This document shows, one piece after another, positions 1-9,575 of a stretch of DNA of 64,000 bases. The translations under genes were made by a program, and so were the position numbers. The stretch spans positions 2,232,001-2,296,000 of the forward strand of contig NZ_BAABAU010000001.1 of NCBI RefSeq assembly GCF_039537585.1, written 5' to 3'. How positions within the stretch are numbered: the stretch's first letter is position 1; the number at the start of each line of letters is the position of its first letter. The stretch comes from Frondihabitans peucedani. GTDB lineage: Bacteria > Actinomycetota > Actinomycetes > Actinomycetales > Microbacteriaceae. The notes below the pieces were generated by a model. That model ran no database searches, was not told the origin of the DNA, and saw nothing but the letters and a program-made list of their open reading frames with translations.

Positions 1-658
1 GCTCACCGGCTCCGGGAAGACCACCCTGCTGGCGCTCGTGCCGCGCCTGTACGACGTCACCGGCGGCGAGGTCCTGATCGACGGCGTCGACGTGCGCGAC
101 CTCACCCGGGAGGAGCTCCGCCGGCACGTGGGCATGGCCTTCGAGGACGCCACGCTGTTCAGCGCGTCCGTCCGCGACAACGTCCTGCTCGGGCGCCCCG
201 ACCTGTCGGGCGACGAGGCCGACCGGGTGATGCGCGAGGCTCTCGACATCGCCCAGGCCGACTTCGTCGAGCTGCTGCCCGAGGGGGTCGACACGAAGGT
301 CGGCGAGGAGGGCCTCAGCCTCTCCGGCGGCCAGCGACAACGGCTCGCGTTGGCGAGGGCGATCGCTGCCCGACCGGCGATCCTGGTGCTCGACGATCCG
401 CTGTCGGCGCTCGACGTCGACACCGAGGCCCGCGTCGAGGCAGGGCTCCGCCGGGTGCTCGCCTCGACGACGTCGCTCATCGTCGCGCACCGCCCCTCCA
501 CGGTGAACCTCGCCGACCGCGTGGCGCTCCTCGAGAACGGGCGCGTCACCGCGGTGGGTCGGCACTCCGACCTCATCGCGACCAACGATCACTACCGCTA
601 CGTCATCTCGTCGCTCGACGACGACGACGAGAACACCCGAGAGGAGGTGCTCGCATGA
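1..658 (+). CDS. ABC half-exporter, C-terminal ATPase domain (5' truncated by window)
   Basis: The frame is open from base 2, so the start and the membrane domain lie outside the window. What remains is an ABC nucleotide-binding domain: Walker A TGSGKTT at the very edge, a Q-loop region with FEDATLFS, signature [10 protein letters not shown], Walker B ILVLDDP, and an H-loop histidine in VAHRPSTV. The residue after the Walker B aspartate is Asp, where active ABC ATPases have the catalytic Glu. Its stop overlaps the start of the next half-exporter by four bases (ATGA), so the two are co-translated. The Asp substitution marks this subunit as the one carrying the degenerate ATP site of a heterodimeric exporter. 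The substrate cannot be told. Confidence 0.93.
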   Translation, partial: LTGSGKTTLLALVPRLYDVTGGEVLIDGVDVRDLTREELRRHVGMAFEDATLFSASVRDNVLLGRPDLSGDEADRVMREALDIAQADFVELLPEGVDTKVGEEGLSLSGGQRQRLALARAIAARPAILVLDDPLSALDVDTEARVEAGLRRVLASTTSLIVAHRPSTVNLADRVALLENGRVTAVGRHSDLIATNDHYRYVISSLDDDDENTREEVLA

Positions 659-2472
659 GCACCGCCACCACCCAGGGAGTCCGGGGCGAGGAGCGCGACA
701 ACTTCACGCGCGCTGAGAGCCGGACGCTGCGAGAGCGCTCGCGGATCCTGCTCGCCTCGCTCCTCGCGCCGCTCCGCACGCGCCTCATCATCACGGCCGT
801 CGTGGTCGTCGTCTCGACCGCCGCGCAGGTGGCCGGGCCGACGCTGATCGCGTACGGCATCGACAACGCGCTGCCCGCGCTCGTGAAGCAGAACGACTGG
901 ATGCCGGCGTTCGTGGTCGTCGGCCTGTACCTCGGCACCGGCATCATCGGCGCCGTCCTGATGGCGCAGTACACGGTGCAGTTCGCCCGCGTGAGCCAGA
1001 GCGTGCTCATCGACCTCCGCAAGAGGCTGTTCCTCCACACGCAGCGGCTGAGCCTCGAGTTCCACGAGAGCTACACCTCGGGCAGGATCATCTCGCGGCA
1101 GACGAGCGACCTCGACTCGATCCGCGAGCTCTTCGACTCCGGGATCAACCAGCTCGTCCAGGGGCTGCTGTACATGGTGTTCACCGCCATCGCGCTGGTC
1201 AGCCTCGACGCGCCCTCCGGGCTCATCCTCGGGGTGGCGCTGATCCCGCTGTTCTGCCTGACGCGATGGTTCCAGGTGCGCTCGCAGAAGCTGTTCCGCT
1301 CGACGCGCGTGACGAGCGCCCGCGTGATCGTGCACTTCGTCGAGACGATGACCGGCATCCGGGCCGTCCAGGCGTTCCGCAAGGAGAAGCGCAACGAGAA
1401 GGAGTACGGCGGCTACGTCGAGGACTACCGGACCGCGAACTCGAAGGTGTTCCAGCTCTTCGGGACCTTCGATCCCGCCCTCGTCCTGATCGGCAACGCG
1501 ACCCTCGCGGCCGTGGTGCTCTTCGGCGGATTCCGGGTCATCGACGGATCGCTCGAGATCGGCGCGCTGCTCGCGGTCGCCCTCTACGCCAAGCGCTTCT
1601 TCGATCCTGCGGAGGAGCTCGCGATGTTCTACAACGGGTACCAGTCGGCGTCGGCTGCGCTCGAGAAGATCTCGGGCGTGCTCGAGGAGCAGCCGAGCGT
1701 GCCCGATCCGGTGCGCCCGACCGACCTCTGGCACGCGAAGGGCGCCATCGACTTCGACGACGTCGAGTTCGCCTACAACAGCGACGCGATCGTGCTGCCG
1801 GAGTTCGATCTGCACGTGCCGGCCGGACAGACGATCGCCCTCGTCGGCTCGACGGGTGCCGGCAAGTCGACGCTCGCGAAGCTGATCGCGCGGTTCTACG
1901 ACCCGACGCGGGGCAGCATCCGGCTCGACGGCGTCGACCTCCGCGACCTGCATCCGAAGGACCTCCGCCGGGCGATCGTCATGGTCACCCAGGAGGCGTA
2001 CCTGTTCTCGGGCTCGGTCGCGGACAACATCGCGCTCGGCAAGCCGGACGCCACCCGCGAGGAGATCGAGCGGGCCGCCCGAGCGGTCGGCGCGCACGAG
2101 TTCGTCATGGCGCTCCCGGACGGCTACGACACCGACGTGAACAAGCGCGGCGGGCGCGTGTCGGCCGGGCAGCGGCAGCTGCTGTCGTTCGCACGGGCGT
2201 TCATCGCGGATCCTGCGGTCCTGATCCTCGACGAGGCCACGGCGTCGCTCGACATCCCGTCGGAGCGTCTGGTGCAGGAGGCGCTGCAGACGCTGCTGTC
2301 GGACCGGACCGCGCTGATCATCGCGCACCGCCTGTCGACGGTGGCCATCGCCGACCGGGTGCTCGTCATGGAGTACGGCCGCGTCGTCGAAGACGGCACC
2401 CCCGACGACCTCATCTCGGGCACCGGGAGGTTCGCGCAGCTGCACGCTGCGTGGCGCGACTCGCTGGTGTAG
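655..2472 (+). CDS. ABC half-exporter (membrane domain plus ATPase), partner subunit
   Basis: 605 residues, a typical half-exporter length. The N-terminal half has hydrophobic spans of a type-IV exporter membrane domain. The C-terminal ATPase has Walker [10 protein letters not shown] near residue 398, Walker B ILILDEA with the catalytic Glu near 522, and the H-loop in IIAHRLSTV. The signature is VSAGQRQ instead of LSGGQ. Together with the Asp-for-Glu change in the upstream subunit, this gives one consensus and one degenerate ATP site, as established for heterodimeric exporters such as TM287/288 and BmrCD. That it is a drug or lipid exporter is inference. Confidence 0.93.
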   Translation: MSTATTQGVRGEERDNFTRAESRTLRERSRILLASLLAPLRTRLIITAVVVVVSTAAQVAGPTLIAYGIDNALPALVKQNDWMPAFVVVGLYLGTGIIGAVLMAQYTVQFARVSQSVLIDLRKRLFLHTQRLSLEFHESYTSGRIISRQTSDLDSIRELFDSGINQLVQGLLYMVFTAIALVSLDAPSGLILGVALIPLFCLTRWFQVRSQKLFRSTRVTSARVIVHFVETMTGIRAVQAFRKEKRNEKEYGGYVEDYRTANSKVFQLFGTFDPALVLIGNATLAAVVLFGGFRVIDGSLEIGALLAVALYAKRFFDPAEELAMFYNGYQSASAALEKISGVLEEQPSVPDPVRPTDLWHAKGAIDFDDVEFAYNSDAIVLPEFDLHVPAGQTIALVGSTGAGKSTLAKLIARFYDPTRGSIRLDGVDLRDLHPKDLRRAIVMVTQEAYLFSGSVADNIALGKPDATREEIERAARAVGAHEFVMALPDGYDTDVNKRGGRVSAGQRQLLSFARAFIADPAVLILDEATASLDIPSERLVQEALQTLLSDRTALIIAHRLSTVAIADRVLVMEYGRVVEDGTPDDLISGTGRFAQLHAAWRDSLV

Positions 2473-2487
2473 CGGGTTCGCCGCGCA

Positions 2488-2541
2488 ACGTCTGGCGGAC
2501 TGATCACCCTGCCGCGGCAGGGTGGGATGTCCGCCAGACGT
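2488..2541. repeat. Long two-tier hairpin repeat, copy 1 (likely bidirectional terminator)
   Basis: Outer arms ACGTCTGGCGGAC (2488-2500) and GTCCGCCAGACGT (2529-2541) pair perfectly. The inner palindrome CACCCTGCCGCGGCAGGGTG fills 2505-2524. It lies between convergent genes (the ABC exporter ends at 2472, the ATL gene ends at 2640). A second copy is at 11611-11664, and both are followed by the same 13 bases, CGGGCGGCAGAGG. Confidence 0.8.
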
Positions 2542-2639
2542 CGGGCGGCAGAGGGCGACGCGGGCGGGCGGGCGAGCGAGCGGCGGTCGGGAGAGCGGGC
2601 GAGCGAGTGAGCGGCGGCGGGCGGGCGAGCGGGCGGCGG

Positions 2640-2975
2640 TCAGCCGCGCCAGACGGCGGCCTCCAGGTCGACGCGGAACGCGCCGGCCCGCGACCACCTC
2701 AGCGGCGTGCCCTCGACGCGGTACTCCTCGAGGGCGCGCTGCTCGTGCCCCGAGGGCGCGTGCCCGGAGGCCCGGACGACCCGCCACCAGGGCAGCCCCG
2801 CACCGGCGTGGGCCATCACGCGCCCGACGCCCCGGGAAGAGCGCGAGCCGAGTGCTGCCGCGACGCCGCCGTACGTCATCACGCGACCAGGCGGGATCGA
2901 TTCGACGACGGCCTCGACCCGCGAGAACCAGTCGTCGGGGTCGATGTCGGCCTGGGGGTCGCTACTCGTCGCCAC
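2640..2975 (-). CDS. Alkyltransferase-like (ATL) DNA-repair protein
   Basis: 111 residues, matching only the DNA-binding domain of O6-alkylguanine-DNA alkyltransferases: PPGRVMTYGGVA, the arginine-finger region RGVGRVM, then PWWRVV. The active-site PCHR of true alkyltransferases is PWWR here, so the methyl-accepting cysteine is replaced by Trp. This is the hallmark of ATL proteins, which bind alkylated bases and hand them to nucleotide excision repair. The GTG start lies inside the end of the upstream acetyltransferase gene (14-base overlap), indicating translational coupling. Confidence 0.88.
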   Translation of the reverse strand: MATSSDPQADIDPDDWFSRVEAVVESIPPGRVMTYGGVAAALGSRSSRGVGRVMAHAGAGLPWWRVVRASGHAPSGHEQRALEEYRVEGTPLRWSRAGAFRVDLEAAVWRG

Positions 2976-3441
2976 CGTCGAGCGCGGAGTCGATCGACAG
3001 GGCGGCGAGGTGCTCGCCGTAGGGGGTCTCGCCGATGACCTCGAAGCCGATGCGCTTGAAGAACGCCTCCGGGCCGCCCTCGCCGGGCTCGTAGGCCACG
3101 GTGAGGCGCTCGAAGCCGCGGTTGCGCGCCTCGGCGGCGAGGGCGTGGACGGCGAAGCGCCCGACGCCGTGCCCCTGCGCGTCCGCCGAGACGTTGATGC
3201 GCAGGATCGCGCTCCGCAGCTCTTCGTGGTCGTTGTCGGGGTCGAAGTTGCCCATGATGAAGCCGACGACCTCGTCGCCCTCGAGGACGACGCGGGGCCA
3301 GGCGCTCGCCGGATTGACGTAGGCCTCGGCGATCGAGTGCGACACCGGTTCGACGTACTGCTCTTGACCGGGCTTCAACGTGAGGGAGTTGGCGGCCACG
3401 ATGGTCGTGGCCGAGAGCTCTTCGAGGCGCAGGTCGTTCAT
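2962..3441 (-). CDS. GNAT-family N-acetyltransferase (spermidine/spermine type)
   Basis: 159 residues with the GNAT fold. The acetyl-CoA loop is AQGHGVGRFAV (motif A, residues about 88-100), followed by a C-terminal FKRIGFEVIGE strand-loop. The overall pattern, with VGFIMGNFD and the QGHGVGR loop, resembles polyamine acetyltransferases of the SpeG/PaiA/BltD group, but substrate residues cannot be assigned. There is no Shine-Dalgarno; instead TACCCT lies seven bases before the ATG, which suggests a leaderless transcript. It forms a two-gene unit with the ATL gene. Confidence 0.85.
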   Translation of the reverse strand: MNDLRLEELSATTIVAANSLTLKPGQEQYVEPVSHSIAEAYVNPASAWPRVVLEGDEVVGFIMGNFDPDNDHEELRSAILRINVSADAQGHGVGRFAVHALAAEARNRGFERLTVAYEPGEGGPEAFFKRIGFEVIGETPYGEHLAALSIDSALDGGDE

Positions 3442-3448
3442 GTCGGTA

Positions 3449-3454
3449 AGGGTA
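3449..3454 (-). promoter_or_regulatory. Candidate -10 box (TACCCT) of leaderless GNAT-ATL transcript
   Basis: TACCCT fits TANNNT and ends seven bases upstream of the ATG at 3441, with no ribosome-binding site between. Transcription would therefore begin at the start codon. Confidence 0.5.
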
Positions 3455-3524
3455 GCGTGCGCGGGCCGCGGGAGGCAGTGGCGTAGCGTGCGATGAGCAC
3501 ACGGCAGTCTCCAGGAGGAGAACC

Positions 3525-6500
3525 ATGCACGACAACAGCGCCTCGGTCGAGGTCCGCATCGACCGCTTCGTCCTCGAACGCCTCACCCCGGCGATCTACC
3601 GCAGGGCCCTGCCGCTCACGATCGAGGCGTGGGAGGTGCCGGGCGAGCCGGTCCCGTTCCGCGACGCGGTCTCCCAGGACTTCACGCCCTTCGAGGTGGG
3701 CTCGCCCTGGAGCCGGCCCTGGGGCACCACCTGGTTCCACGTCACGGGAGTCGTCCCCGAGGGGTGGGGCGGCGACGGCACGGCCCTCGAGCTCCTGATC
3801 GACCTCGGGTTCAGCACCCGCCAGGCCGGCTTCCAGGCCGAGGGGCTCGTCTACCGGCCCGACGGGAGCATCGCCAAGGCGCTCGAGCCGTTCAACGGGT
3901 ACGTGCCCCTCTACGTCGCCCCCGGCGACACGATCGACGTCTACGTCGAGGCCGCGTCGAACCCCGACATCGGCGGCAACTTCTTCTACATCCCGACCCC
4001 GCTCGGCGACCCGGCGACCGCCGGCGACGAGCCGATCTACAGCCTCCGCAGGATCGACCTCGTCGAGCGCGACCTCGACGTGTACGAGCTCGAGCGCGAC
4101 ACCTGGACCCTGGTGGGGCTGATGCGCGAGCTCGATCCCTCGCTGCCGCGGCGGGCCGAGATCCTGCGCGCCCTGGAGCGGATGTGCGACGTGGTCGATC
4201 CCGACGATGTCGCTGGCACCGCGCACCTCGGTCGCGAGGCGCTCGCCGGGGTGCTCGCGAGCCCCGCCTACGCCAGCGCCCACCGGGTCACGGCCGTCGG
4301 GCACGCGCACATCGACTCGGCCTGGCTGTGGCCGGTCCGCGAGACGATCCGGAAGTGCGCGCGCACCTTCTCGAACGTGCTCCAGCTCATGGAGACCGAT
4401 CCCGACTTCGTCTTCGCCTGCTCGAGCGCGCAGCAGTTCTGGTGGATGCGCGAGTACTACCCGGAGCTCTTCGAGCGCATCCGCGAGCGGGTCGCCGAGG
4501 GCCGCTTCGTGCCGGTCGGCGGCATGTGGGTCGAGAGCGACACGAACATGCCGGGCGGCGAGGCGCTGGCCCGGCAGCTGATCCACGGCAAGCAGTTCTT
4601 CCTCCGCGAGTTCGGCTACGAGCCCAAGGAGGTCTGGCTGCCCGACTCGTTCGGCTACACCGCGGCGATGCCGCAGATCGTGAAGGCGGCAGGATCGGAC
4701 TCGTTCCTCACCCAGAAGATCTCGTGGAACGACACCAACCGGATGCCGCACCACACCTTCCTCTGGGAGGGCATCGACGGGACCCGCGTCTTCACGCACT
4801 TCCCGCCGAGCGACACCTACAACTCCGACCTCGGCGCCGCCGACCTCGCGAGGGCGCAGCGGCAGTACGCCGAGAAGGGCGCCTCGAACATCTCGCTCGC
4901 CCTGTTCGGCTGGGGCGACGGCGGCGGCGGTCCCACCCGCGAGATGCTCGCGGCGGCGAAGCGCACCCGCGACCTCGAGGGGTCTCCGCGGGTCACGATC
5001 GGCTCCCCGAAGGAGTTCTTCGACGAGGCGCGGGCGACGCTCCCGCAGCCGTCGGTGTGGTCGGGCGAGATGTACCTCGAGCTCCACCGCGGCACCTACA
5101 CGTCGCAGGCGAACACGAAGCAGGGCAACCGCACCAGCGAGCACCTGCTGCGGGAGGCCGAGCTGTGGAGCGCCACCGCGGCAGCCCGCGGCCTCCTCGA
5201 CTACCCGTACGACGCGCTCGAGTCGATCTGGCAGACGGTCCTGCTCCAGCAGTTCCACGACATCCTGCCCGGCTCGTCGATCGCCTGGGTGCACCAGCAG
5301 GCCGAGGAGAACTACCGCAGGATCGCGGGGGAGCTCGAAGCGCTCATCGCACGAGCCCAGCGCGCGCTCGCCGGCACCGGCACCGCGGCCCTCGTCTTCA
5401 ACGCCGCCCCGGTCGCCTCGGCCGGGGTCCCCGCGCTCGGCGCCGCCGCGGTCGCCCCGCCCGAGCCGGTCGCACCCCGGGCCGACGGCGACGGGTTCGT
5501 CCTGGCCAACGGGCTGGTCTCGGTGCGCTTCGACGCGGCGGGCCAGCTGGTCTCGTTCGTCGACCTGGCGTCCGGCCGGGAGCTGATCGCGCCCGGCGAG
5601 ACCGCCGCGGTCCTGCAGATCTTCCGCGACACCCCGAACCAGTGGGACGCCTGGGACATCGACGTCCACTACCGGCACAACCGCACCGAGCTGCGGTCGC
5701 CGGTGTCGGTGACGGTCGCCGACTCGGAGAGAGGCCCCGCCCTCGAGGTCGTGCACGAGCACGGGGCGTCGCGCTTCGTGCAGCGCTACCGCCTCGAGGC
5801 CGCGGCGAGCGCCCTCCGGATCGAGACGGAGATCGACTGGCACGAGAGCGAGAAGCTGCTGAAGCTGGCGTTCCCGCTCGACCTCCGCGCCGACCAGGCG
5901 TCGTCCGAGATCCAGTTCGGGCACGTCACGAGGCCGACCTACGTGAACACGTCGTGGGACTACGCCCGGTTCGAGACCATCGCGCACCGCTGGGTGCACG
6001 TCGGCGAGCCCGGCTTCGGGGTCGCGGTGGCCAACGGGTCGACCTACGGGCACGACATCACGCGCTCGACGCGCGACGATGGCGGAACCACCACGCTGGT
6101 GCGCGAGTCGCTGCTGCGGGCGCCGCGGTTCCCCGATCCGTCGGCCGACCAGGGCGTCCACGTGCTGCAGACCACCCTCGGCGCAGCGCCCGGCGTGCTC
6201 GACGCGGCAGCTGACGGCTACCGGCTCAACCTGCCGGCGCGCACGGTGGAGGCGGCGTCCGGGCAGGATGTCGCGCCGCTCGTGACCGTGTCGTCGCCGT
6301 CGGTCTTCGTCGAGGCCGTCAAGCTCGCCGAAGACCGCTCCGGCGACGTCATCGTGCGCCTCTACGAGGCGCAGGGCGGCCGGGCGACGACGACGATCGC
6401 GTTCGACGCGGCCCTCGAGGGAGCCTGGCTGACCGACCTCCTCGAGCGGGATCTCGACCGCTCCCGCTGGGCCTCGGGCGACGAGATCGGGCTGACGCTC

Positions 6501-6542
6501 CGGCCGTTCGAGGTGGTGACGCTGCGGGCGAAGCTCGCTTAG
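3525..6542 (+). CDS. Alpha-mannosidase, GH38
   Basis: 1005 residues, the usual length of the bacterial/yeast-vacuolar GH38 type. The zinc-binding motif GHAHIDSAWLWP is near residue 260, VESDTNMPGGEALARQ (region of the nucleophile Asp) near 335, and DSFGYTAAMPQI near 378. The C-terminal half is the beta-rich GH38 domain. There is no signal peptide, so it acts in the cytoplasm, presumably on imported mannosides. The ATG is preceded by AGGAGGAG with good spacing. It stands alone: the next gene is convergent and overlaps its stop by four bases (6539-6542). Confidence 0.95.
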   Translation: MHDNSASVEVRIDRFVLERLTPAIYRRALPLTIEAWEVPGEPVPFRDAVSQDFTPFEVGSPWSRPWGTTWFHVTGVVPEGWGGDGTALELLIDLGFSTRQAGFQAEGLVYRPDGSIAKALEPFNGYVPLYVAPGDTIDVYVEAASNPDIGGNFFYIPTPLGDPATAGDEPIYSLRRIDLVERDLDVYELERDTWTLVGLMRELDPSLPRRAEILRALERMCDVVDPDDVAGTAHLGREALAGVLASPAYASAHRVTAVGHAHIDSAWLWPVRETIRKCARTFSNVLQLMETDPDFVFACSSAQQFWWMREYYPELFERIRERVAEGRFVPVGGMWVESDTNMPGGEALARQLIHGKQFFLREFGYEPKEVWLPDSFGYTAAMPQIVKAAGSDSFLTQKISWNDTNRMPHHTFLWEGIDGTRVFTHFPPSDTYNSDLGAADLARAQRQYAEKGASNISLALFGWGDGGGGPTREMLAAAKRTRDLEGSPRVTIGSPKEFFDEARATLPQPSVWSGEMYLELHRGTYTSQANTKQGNRTSEHLLREAELWSATAAARGLLDYPYDALESIWQTVLLQQFHDILPGSSIAWVHQQAEENYRRIAGELEALIARAQRALAGTGTAALVFNAAPVASAGVPALGAAAVAPPEPVAPRADGDGFVLANGLVSVRFDAAGQLVSFVDLASGRELIAPGETAAVLQIFRDTPNQWDAWDIDVHYRHNRTELRSPVSVTVADSERGPALEVVHEHGASRFVQRYRLEAAASALRIETEIDWHESEKLLKLAFPLDLRADQASSEIQFGHVTRPTYVNTSWDYARFETIAHRWVHVGEPGFGVAVANGSTYGHDITRSTRDDGGTTTLVRESLLRAPRFPDPSADQGVHVLQTTLGAAPGVLDAAADGYRLNLPARTVEAASGQDVAPLVTVSSPSVFVEAVKLAEDRSGDVIVRLYEAQGGRATTTIAFDAALEGAWLTDLLERDLDRSRWASGDEIGLTLRPFEVVTLRAKLA

Positions 6543-7243
6543 CCGCGGGTCTCGGCGAGGTCGGGGACGACCGCGACGCCGTCGACGATGTGGTCGGACG
6601 GGCCGCGCTCGAGGGCCTCGCGCGAGAGCGCCCCGGTGAGGACGCCGACCGCGACGGCCCCCGCATTGCGCGCGGCCTCGAGGTCGACGAGGGTGTCGCC
6701 GGCGGCGAGCACGGCCCTCACGTCGTGGACGCCGGTGAGCTCCATGGCGTGGTGGATCATGTACGGCGCAGGGCGTCCGGCGCGGACGTCGGAGGTGGTG
6801 ACCACGGCGTCGAGGGTGACGGTGTCGGAGATCTCGCCGGCGGGATCCTGCGCCACCGTCCAGCCGAGCGACGCCAGCAGGCCGTCGGTGACGTCGCGGT
6901 CGAAGCCGGTCGTCAGCGCGACCCGGATGCCGCGGGAGCGCAGGATCGCGATCGCCTCCGGGACCCCGTCGAAGGCGAACGGGGGAGTGGCCCGGTACGC
7001 CTCGGCGAGCTCGCTCTTGAAGCGGGCGAAGGTCGCGGTCACCAGCTCGTCGGTCGGCGCGACCCCGCCGAGCTCGAGGAGCGCGGTGATCGCCTGCACC
7101 TTGTCGGTGCCCATCCAGGTCTGCAGGTCGCCCGGGTCGACGGTCGCGCCGGTGCTCGCCACGGCCGACTCCAGGGCCCGGTAGACGGCGCCGCCGTCGT
7201 CGATGGTGGTGCCCGCCATGTCAAAGACTGCCAATTCGATCAT
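6539..7243 (-). CDS. PhnX-like HAD hydrolase (phosphonatase-like)
   Basis: 234 residues from ATG 7243. The first HAD motif is VFDMAGTTIDDGG: the DxAGT form is typical of phosphonoacetaldehyde hydrolase (PhnX) and its close relatives, where most HADs have DxDGT. Later motifs include LTTGFDRDVTDG (motif II) and AAGDTLVDLEAARNAG (motif IV). A Lys at residue 48 in MGTDKVQA is where PhnX has its Schiff-base lysine (MGxxK), but the following His of PhnX is absent, so C-P cleavage is not certain. The frame is open upstream, but TACTGT six bases before this ATG fits a leaderless start. It is divergent from an ABC importer. Confidence 0.85.
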   Translation of the reverse strand: MIELAVFDMAGTTIDDGGAVYRALESAVASTGATVDPGDLQTWMGTDKVQAITALLELGGVAPTDELVTATFARFKSELAEAYRATPPFAFDGVPEAIAILRSRGIRVALTTGFDRDVTDGLLASLGWTVAQDPAGEISDTVTLDAVVTTSDVRAGRPAPYMIHHAMELTGVHDVRAVLAAGDTLVDLEAARNAGAVAVGVLTGALSREALERGPSDHIVDGVAVVPDLAETRG

Positions 7244-7249
7244 CCTCCG

Positions 7250-7255
7250 ACAGTA
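7250..7255 (-). promoter_or_regulatory. Candidate -10 box (TACTGT) of the leaderless HAD gene
   Basis: TACTGT ends six bases before ATG 7243. The intervening CGGAGG looks like a Shine-Dalgarno but touches the ATG and is too close to act as one. Confidence 0.45.
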
Positions 7256-7444
7256 GGCGCGCTCCACGGGTCGGGAGAGGCCGGAGCCCGCCGCGAGAGC
7301 CACTGGTCAACGGAAGTTGGGGAACCATTCACCGACCGAGCGTGTCCCCGTAACGGGGGACGGCAACCATTGCCCCGATCGGCCAGCGGCTTCCCCTCGT
7401 CCGGCACCACGGACCACCGGCGGCGATCAGAAGGACGCATCCCA
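7256..7444. promoter_or_regulatory. Divergent intergenic region, HAD hydrolase / ABC importer
   Basis: Regulatory space between divergent units. It holds AACCATT twice, 42 bp apart (7324 and 7366), and a short hairpin, GTCCCC-N6-GGGGGAC, at 7345-7361. The AACCATT pair could be half-sites of a shared regulator; this is a guess. An AAGGA sequence near 7432 serves the downstream GTG. Confidence 0.35.
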
Positions 7445-8608
7445 GTGCAGACACTCCCGAAGAAGTCGGTCCGCCGACTCGTCGCCGGTCTGGCCTTCAC
7501 GGCCGCCGTCGGCATCGCCCTCACCGGCTGCTCCTCGAGCAGCACAGCCGGCTCGGGCAGCTCGGCGAACTCGAACGCGGCGACCGCGACGAGCGCCAAA
7601 GACCTCGGAGGCATGGACGGCCTCGTCAAGGCCGCCAACGCCGAGGGCGCGCTCAACGTCATCACCCTGCCGCCGTCGTGGGCCAACTACGGCAAGATCA
7701 TCGCCGGCTTCGAGAAGAAGTACCCGAAGATCAAGATCACCTCGGCCAATCCGAACGGCTCCAGCGCCGACGAGGTCGCCGCGGCGAAGTCGCTCAAGGG
7801 CCAGTCGACCGCTCCCGACGTCTTCGACATCGGCACCGCGGTGCTGAACGACAACCTCGACCTGATGGCGAAGTACAAGGTCTCGAACTGGTCGGACATC
7901 CCCGCCGACTTCAAGGACGCCGACGGCGCCTGGTACTACGACTACACCGGCCTCATGTCGATCGGCTACGACTCCAGCGTCATCAAGACGGCGCCGACCT
8001 CGGTCAAGGACCTCCTCGGCTCGGACTACAAGAACAAGGTCTCGATCAAGGGCGACCCGACGCAGGCGAACGAGGCGGCCTCGGCCGTCTACCTCGCGGC
8101 CCTCGGCAACGGCGGCTCGGCCGACGACATCCAGCCCGGCATCGACTTCTTCAAGGACCTGAAGTCGAAGGGCAACTTCAACTCGACGCTGCCCACGCAG
8201 GCGACCGTCAACTCCGGCGAGACCCCCGTCGTCATCCAGTGGAGCTACAACAACCTCGCCTGGGGACCCGCCGCAGGATCGGCCGGCAACCCGAACTGGA
8301 AGACCGTCGTGCTCCCCGGCACCGCGCTCGGCAGCTACTACAACCAGGCCATCAACAAGGACGCCCCGCACCCCGCGGCCGCCCGCCTCTGGGAGGAGTA
8401 CCTCTACACGCCCGCCGTGCAGAACCTCTACCTGGCCTCCGGCGCCTACCCGGCGACCCTCGCTGCCATGGAGAAGGCCGGCACCGTCGAGAAGGACACC
8501 CTGAAGACGGTCGGCGAAGCGCCCTCCGACTTCGTCCAGCTGACCAGCGACCAGGCCACCAAGGCCGCGACGCTCCTGACGGCCGGCTGGGCCAAGGCGG
8601 TCAACTAG
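7445..8608 (+). CDS. ABC importer substrate-binding lipoprotein (spermidine/iron/phosphonate type)
   Basis: 387 residues from GTG 7445, which follows AAGGA. The signal peptide has two Lys and two Arg, a hydrophobic stretch, and the lipobox LTGC, so it is lipid-anchored outside the membrane. The body resembles the PotD / ferric iron / 2-aminoethylphosphonate group (VFDIGTAVLNDN, QWSYNNLAW, and a C-terminal EEYLYTPAVQNLYL). It is the first gene of a four-gene importer with two permeases and an ATPase. The PhnX-like gene next door makes an organophosphonate a reasonable substrate guess, but nothing in the protein proves it. Confidence 0.88.
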   Translation: MQTLPKKSVRRLVAGLAFTAAVGIALTGCSSSSTAGSGSSANSNAATATSAKDLGGMDGLVKAANAEGALNVITLPPSWANYGKIIAGFEKKYPKIKITSANPNGSSADEVAAAKSLKGQSTAPDVFDIGTAVLNDNLDLMAKYKVSNWSDIPADFKDADGAWYYDYTGLMSIGYDSSVIKTAPTSVKDLLGSDYKNKVSIKGDPTQANEAASAVYLAALGNGGSADDIQPGIDFFKDLKSKGNFNSTLPTQATVNSGETPVVIQWSYNNLAWGPAAGSAGNPNWKTVVLPGTALGSYYNQAINKDAPHPAAARLWEEYLYTPAVQNLYLASGAYPATLAAMEKAGTVEKDTLKTVGEAPSDFVQLTSDQATKAATLLTAGWAKAVN

Positions 8609-8612
8609 TCCG

Positions 8613-9575
8613 ATGACGACGCGATCGATCCCTGATGCGAAAGACCTCGAGGCGCCGACCCGCCCCGCGGGGTCGAGCGCGTCGTCCACCGCGCCGCGCG
8701 ACGCTCGCGGCACCGGGGCCTCCTCGCCCCGGCGCCGGAGCGTCGCGTGGCTCGGCTTCACGCCCTTCGCGGCCTACGTGCTGCTCTTCCTGGCCATCCC
8801 CGCGGTCATCGCGGTCGCCAGCGGCTTCTTCTCGGCCAGCGGCTCGTTCACGTTCCAGAACCTGCAGGCCTTCGCCGATCCGACCATCCTGAAGGCGTTC
8901 CAGGGCTCGCTCCTGGTGTCGCTCGTCAGCGCGGTGCTCGGCGCCGTGATCGGGGCGCTGGTCTGCTTCGCCCTGCTCGGCACGAAGGCGGAGGGCTTCC
9001 TCCGTACGGTCGTCGACGCGGTGTCGTCGGTGCTCGCGCAGTTCGGCGGCGTCATGCTCGCCTTCGCGTTCATCGCCACGATCGGGTTCCAGGGCTTCGT
9101 GACCCTGTGGCTGAAGTCGACCTTCGGCTTCGACATCAACAGCGACGGCGCCCTGCTCTACAAGGTGCCCGGCCTGATCATCCCCTACACCTACTTCTCG
9201 ATCCCCCTCATGATCCTGACGTTCATGCCCGCCATGGAGGGCCTCAAGGCGACCTGGGGCGAGGCCGCGGCGACGCTCGGCGCCACCCGCCGCCAGTACT
9301 GGATCAGGATCGCCATGCCCGTCCTCGCCCCGGCCTTCTTCGGCAGCCTGCTGCTCCTGTTCGCCAACTCGTTCTCCTCGTTCGCGACAGCCGCGGCGCT
9401 CCTCAGTCAGGGCGGCATCGTCCCGCTGACGATCAAGCAGCAGCTCACCAGCGAGACGATCCTCGGCGTCGCCAACACGGCCGGCGTCCTCGCCCTCGGG
9501 ATGCTCGTGATCATGGTCGTCGTCATGTTCTTCTACTCGCTCCTCCAGCGCCGGGCAGCGAGGTGGCAGCGATGA
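8613..9575 (+). CDS. ABC importer permease 1
   Basis: 320 residues with a Ser/Ala/Pro-rich cytoplasmic N-terminus of about 45 residues, then membrane helices. The coupling EAA loop is WGEAAATLGATRRQYWIRI near residue 213. It belongs to the PotB-like branch of binding-protein-dependent permeases. It starts five bases after the binding-protein stop, and its TGA overlaps the ATG of the second permease. Confidence 0.9.
   Translation: MTTRSIPDAKDLEAPTRPAGSSASSTAPRDARGTGASSPRRRSVAWLGFTPFAAYVLLFLAIPAVIAVASGFFSASGSFTFQNLQAFADPTILKAFQGSLLVSLVSAVLGAVIGALVCFALLGTKAEGFLRTVVDAVSSVLAQFGGVMLAFAFIATIGFQGFVTLWLKSTFGFDINSDGALLYKVPGLIIPYTYFSIPLMILTFMPAMEGLKATWGEAAATLGATRRQYWIRIAMPVLAPAFFGSLLLLFANSFSSFATAAALLSQGGIVPLTIKQQLTSETILGVANTAGVLALGMLVIMVVVMFFYSLLQRRAARWQR

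Noticed and set aside
598-2787. A 729-codon antisense frame across the ABC exporter genes
   Set aside because: Shadow composition; it would run through the hairpin repeat and into the ATL gene.
7345-7361. Riboswitch or attenuator in the leader of the ABC importer
   Set aside because: Only a short six-pair hairpin, with no conserved aptamer core and no U-run.
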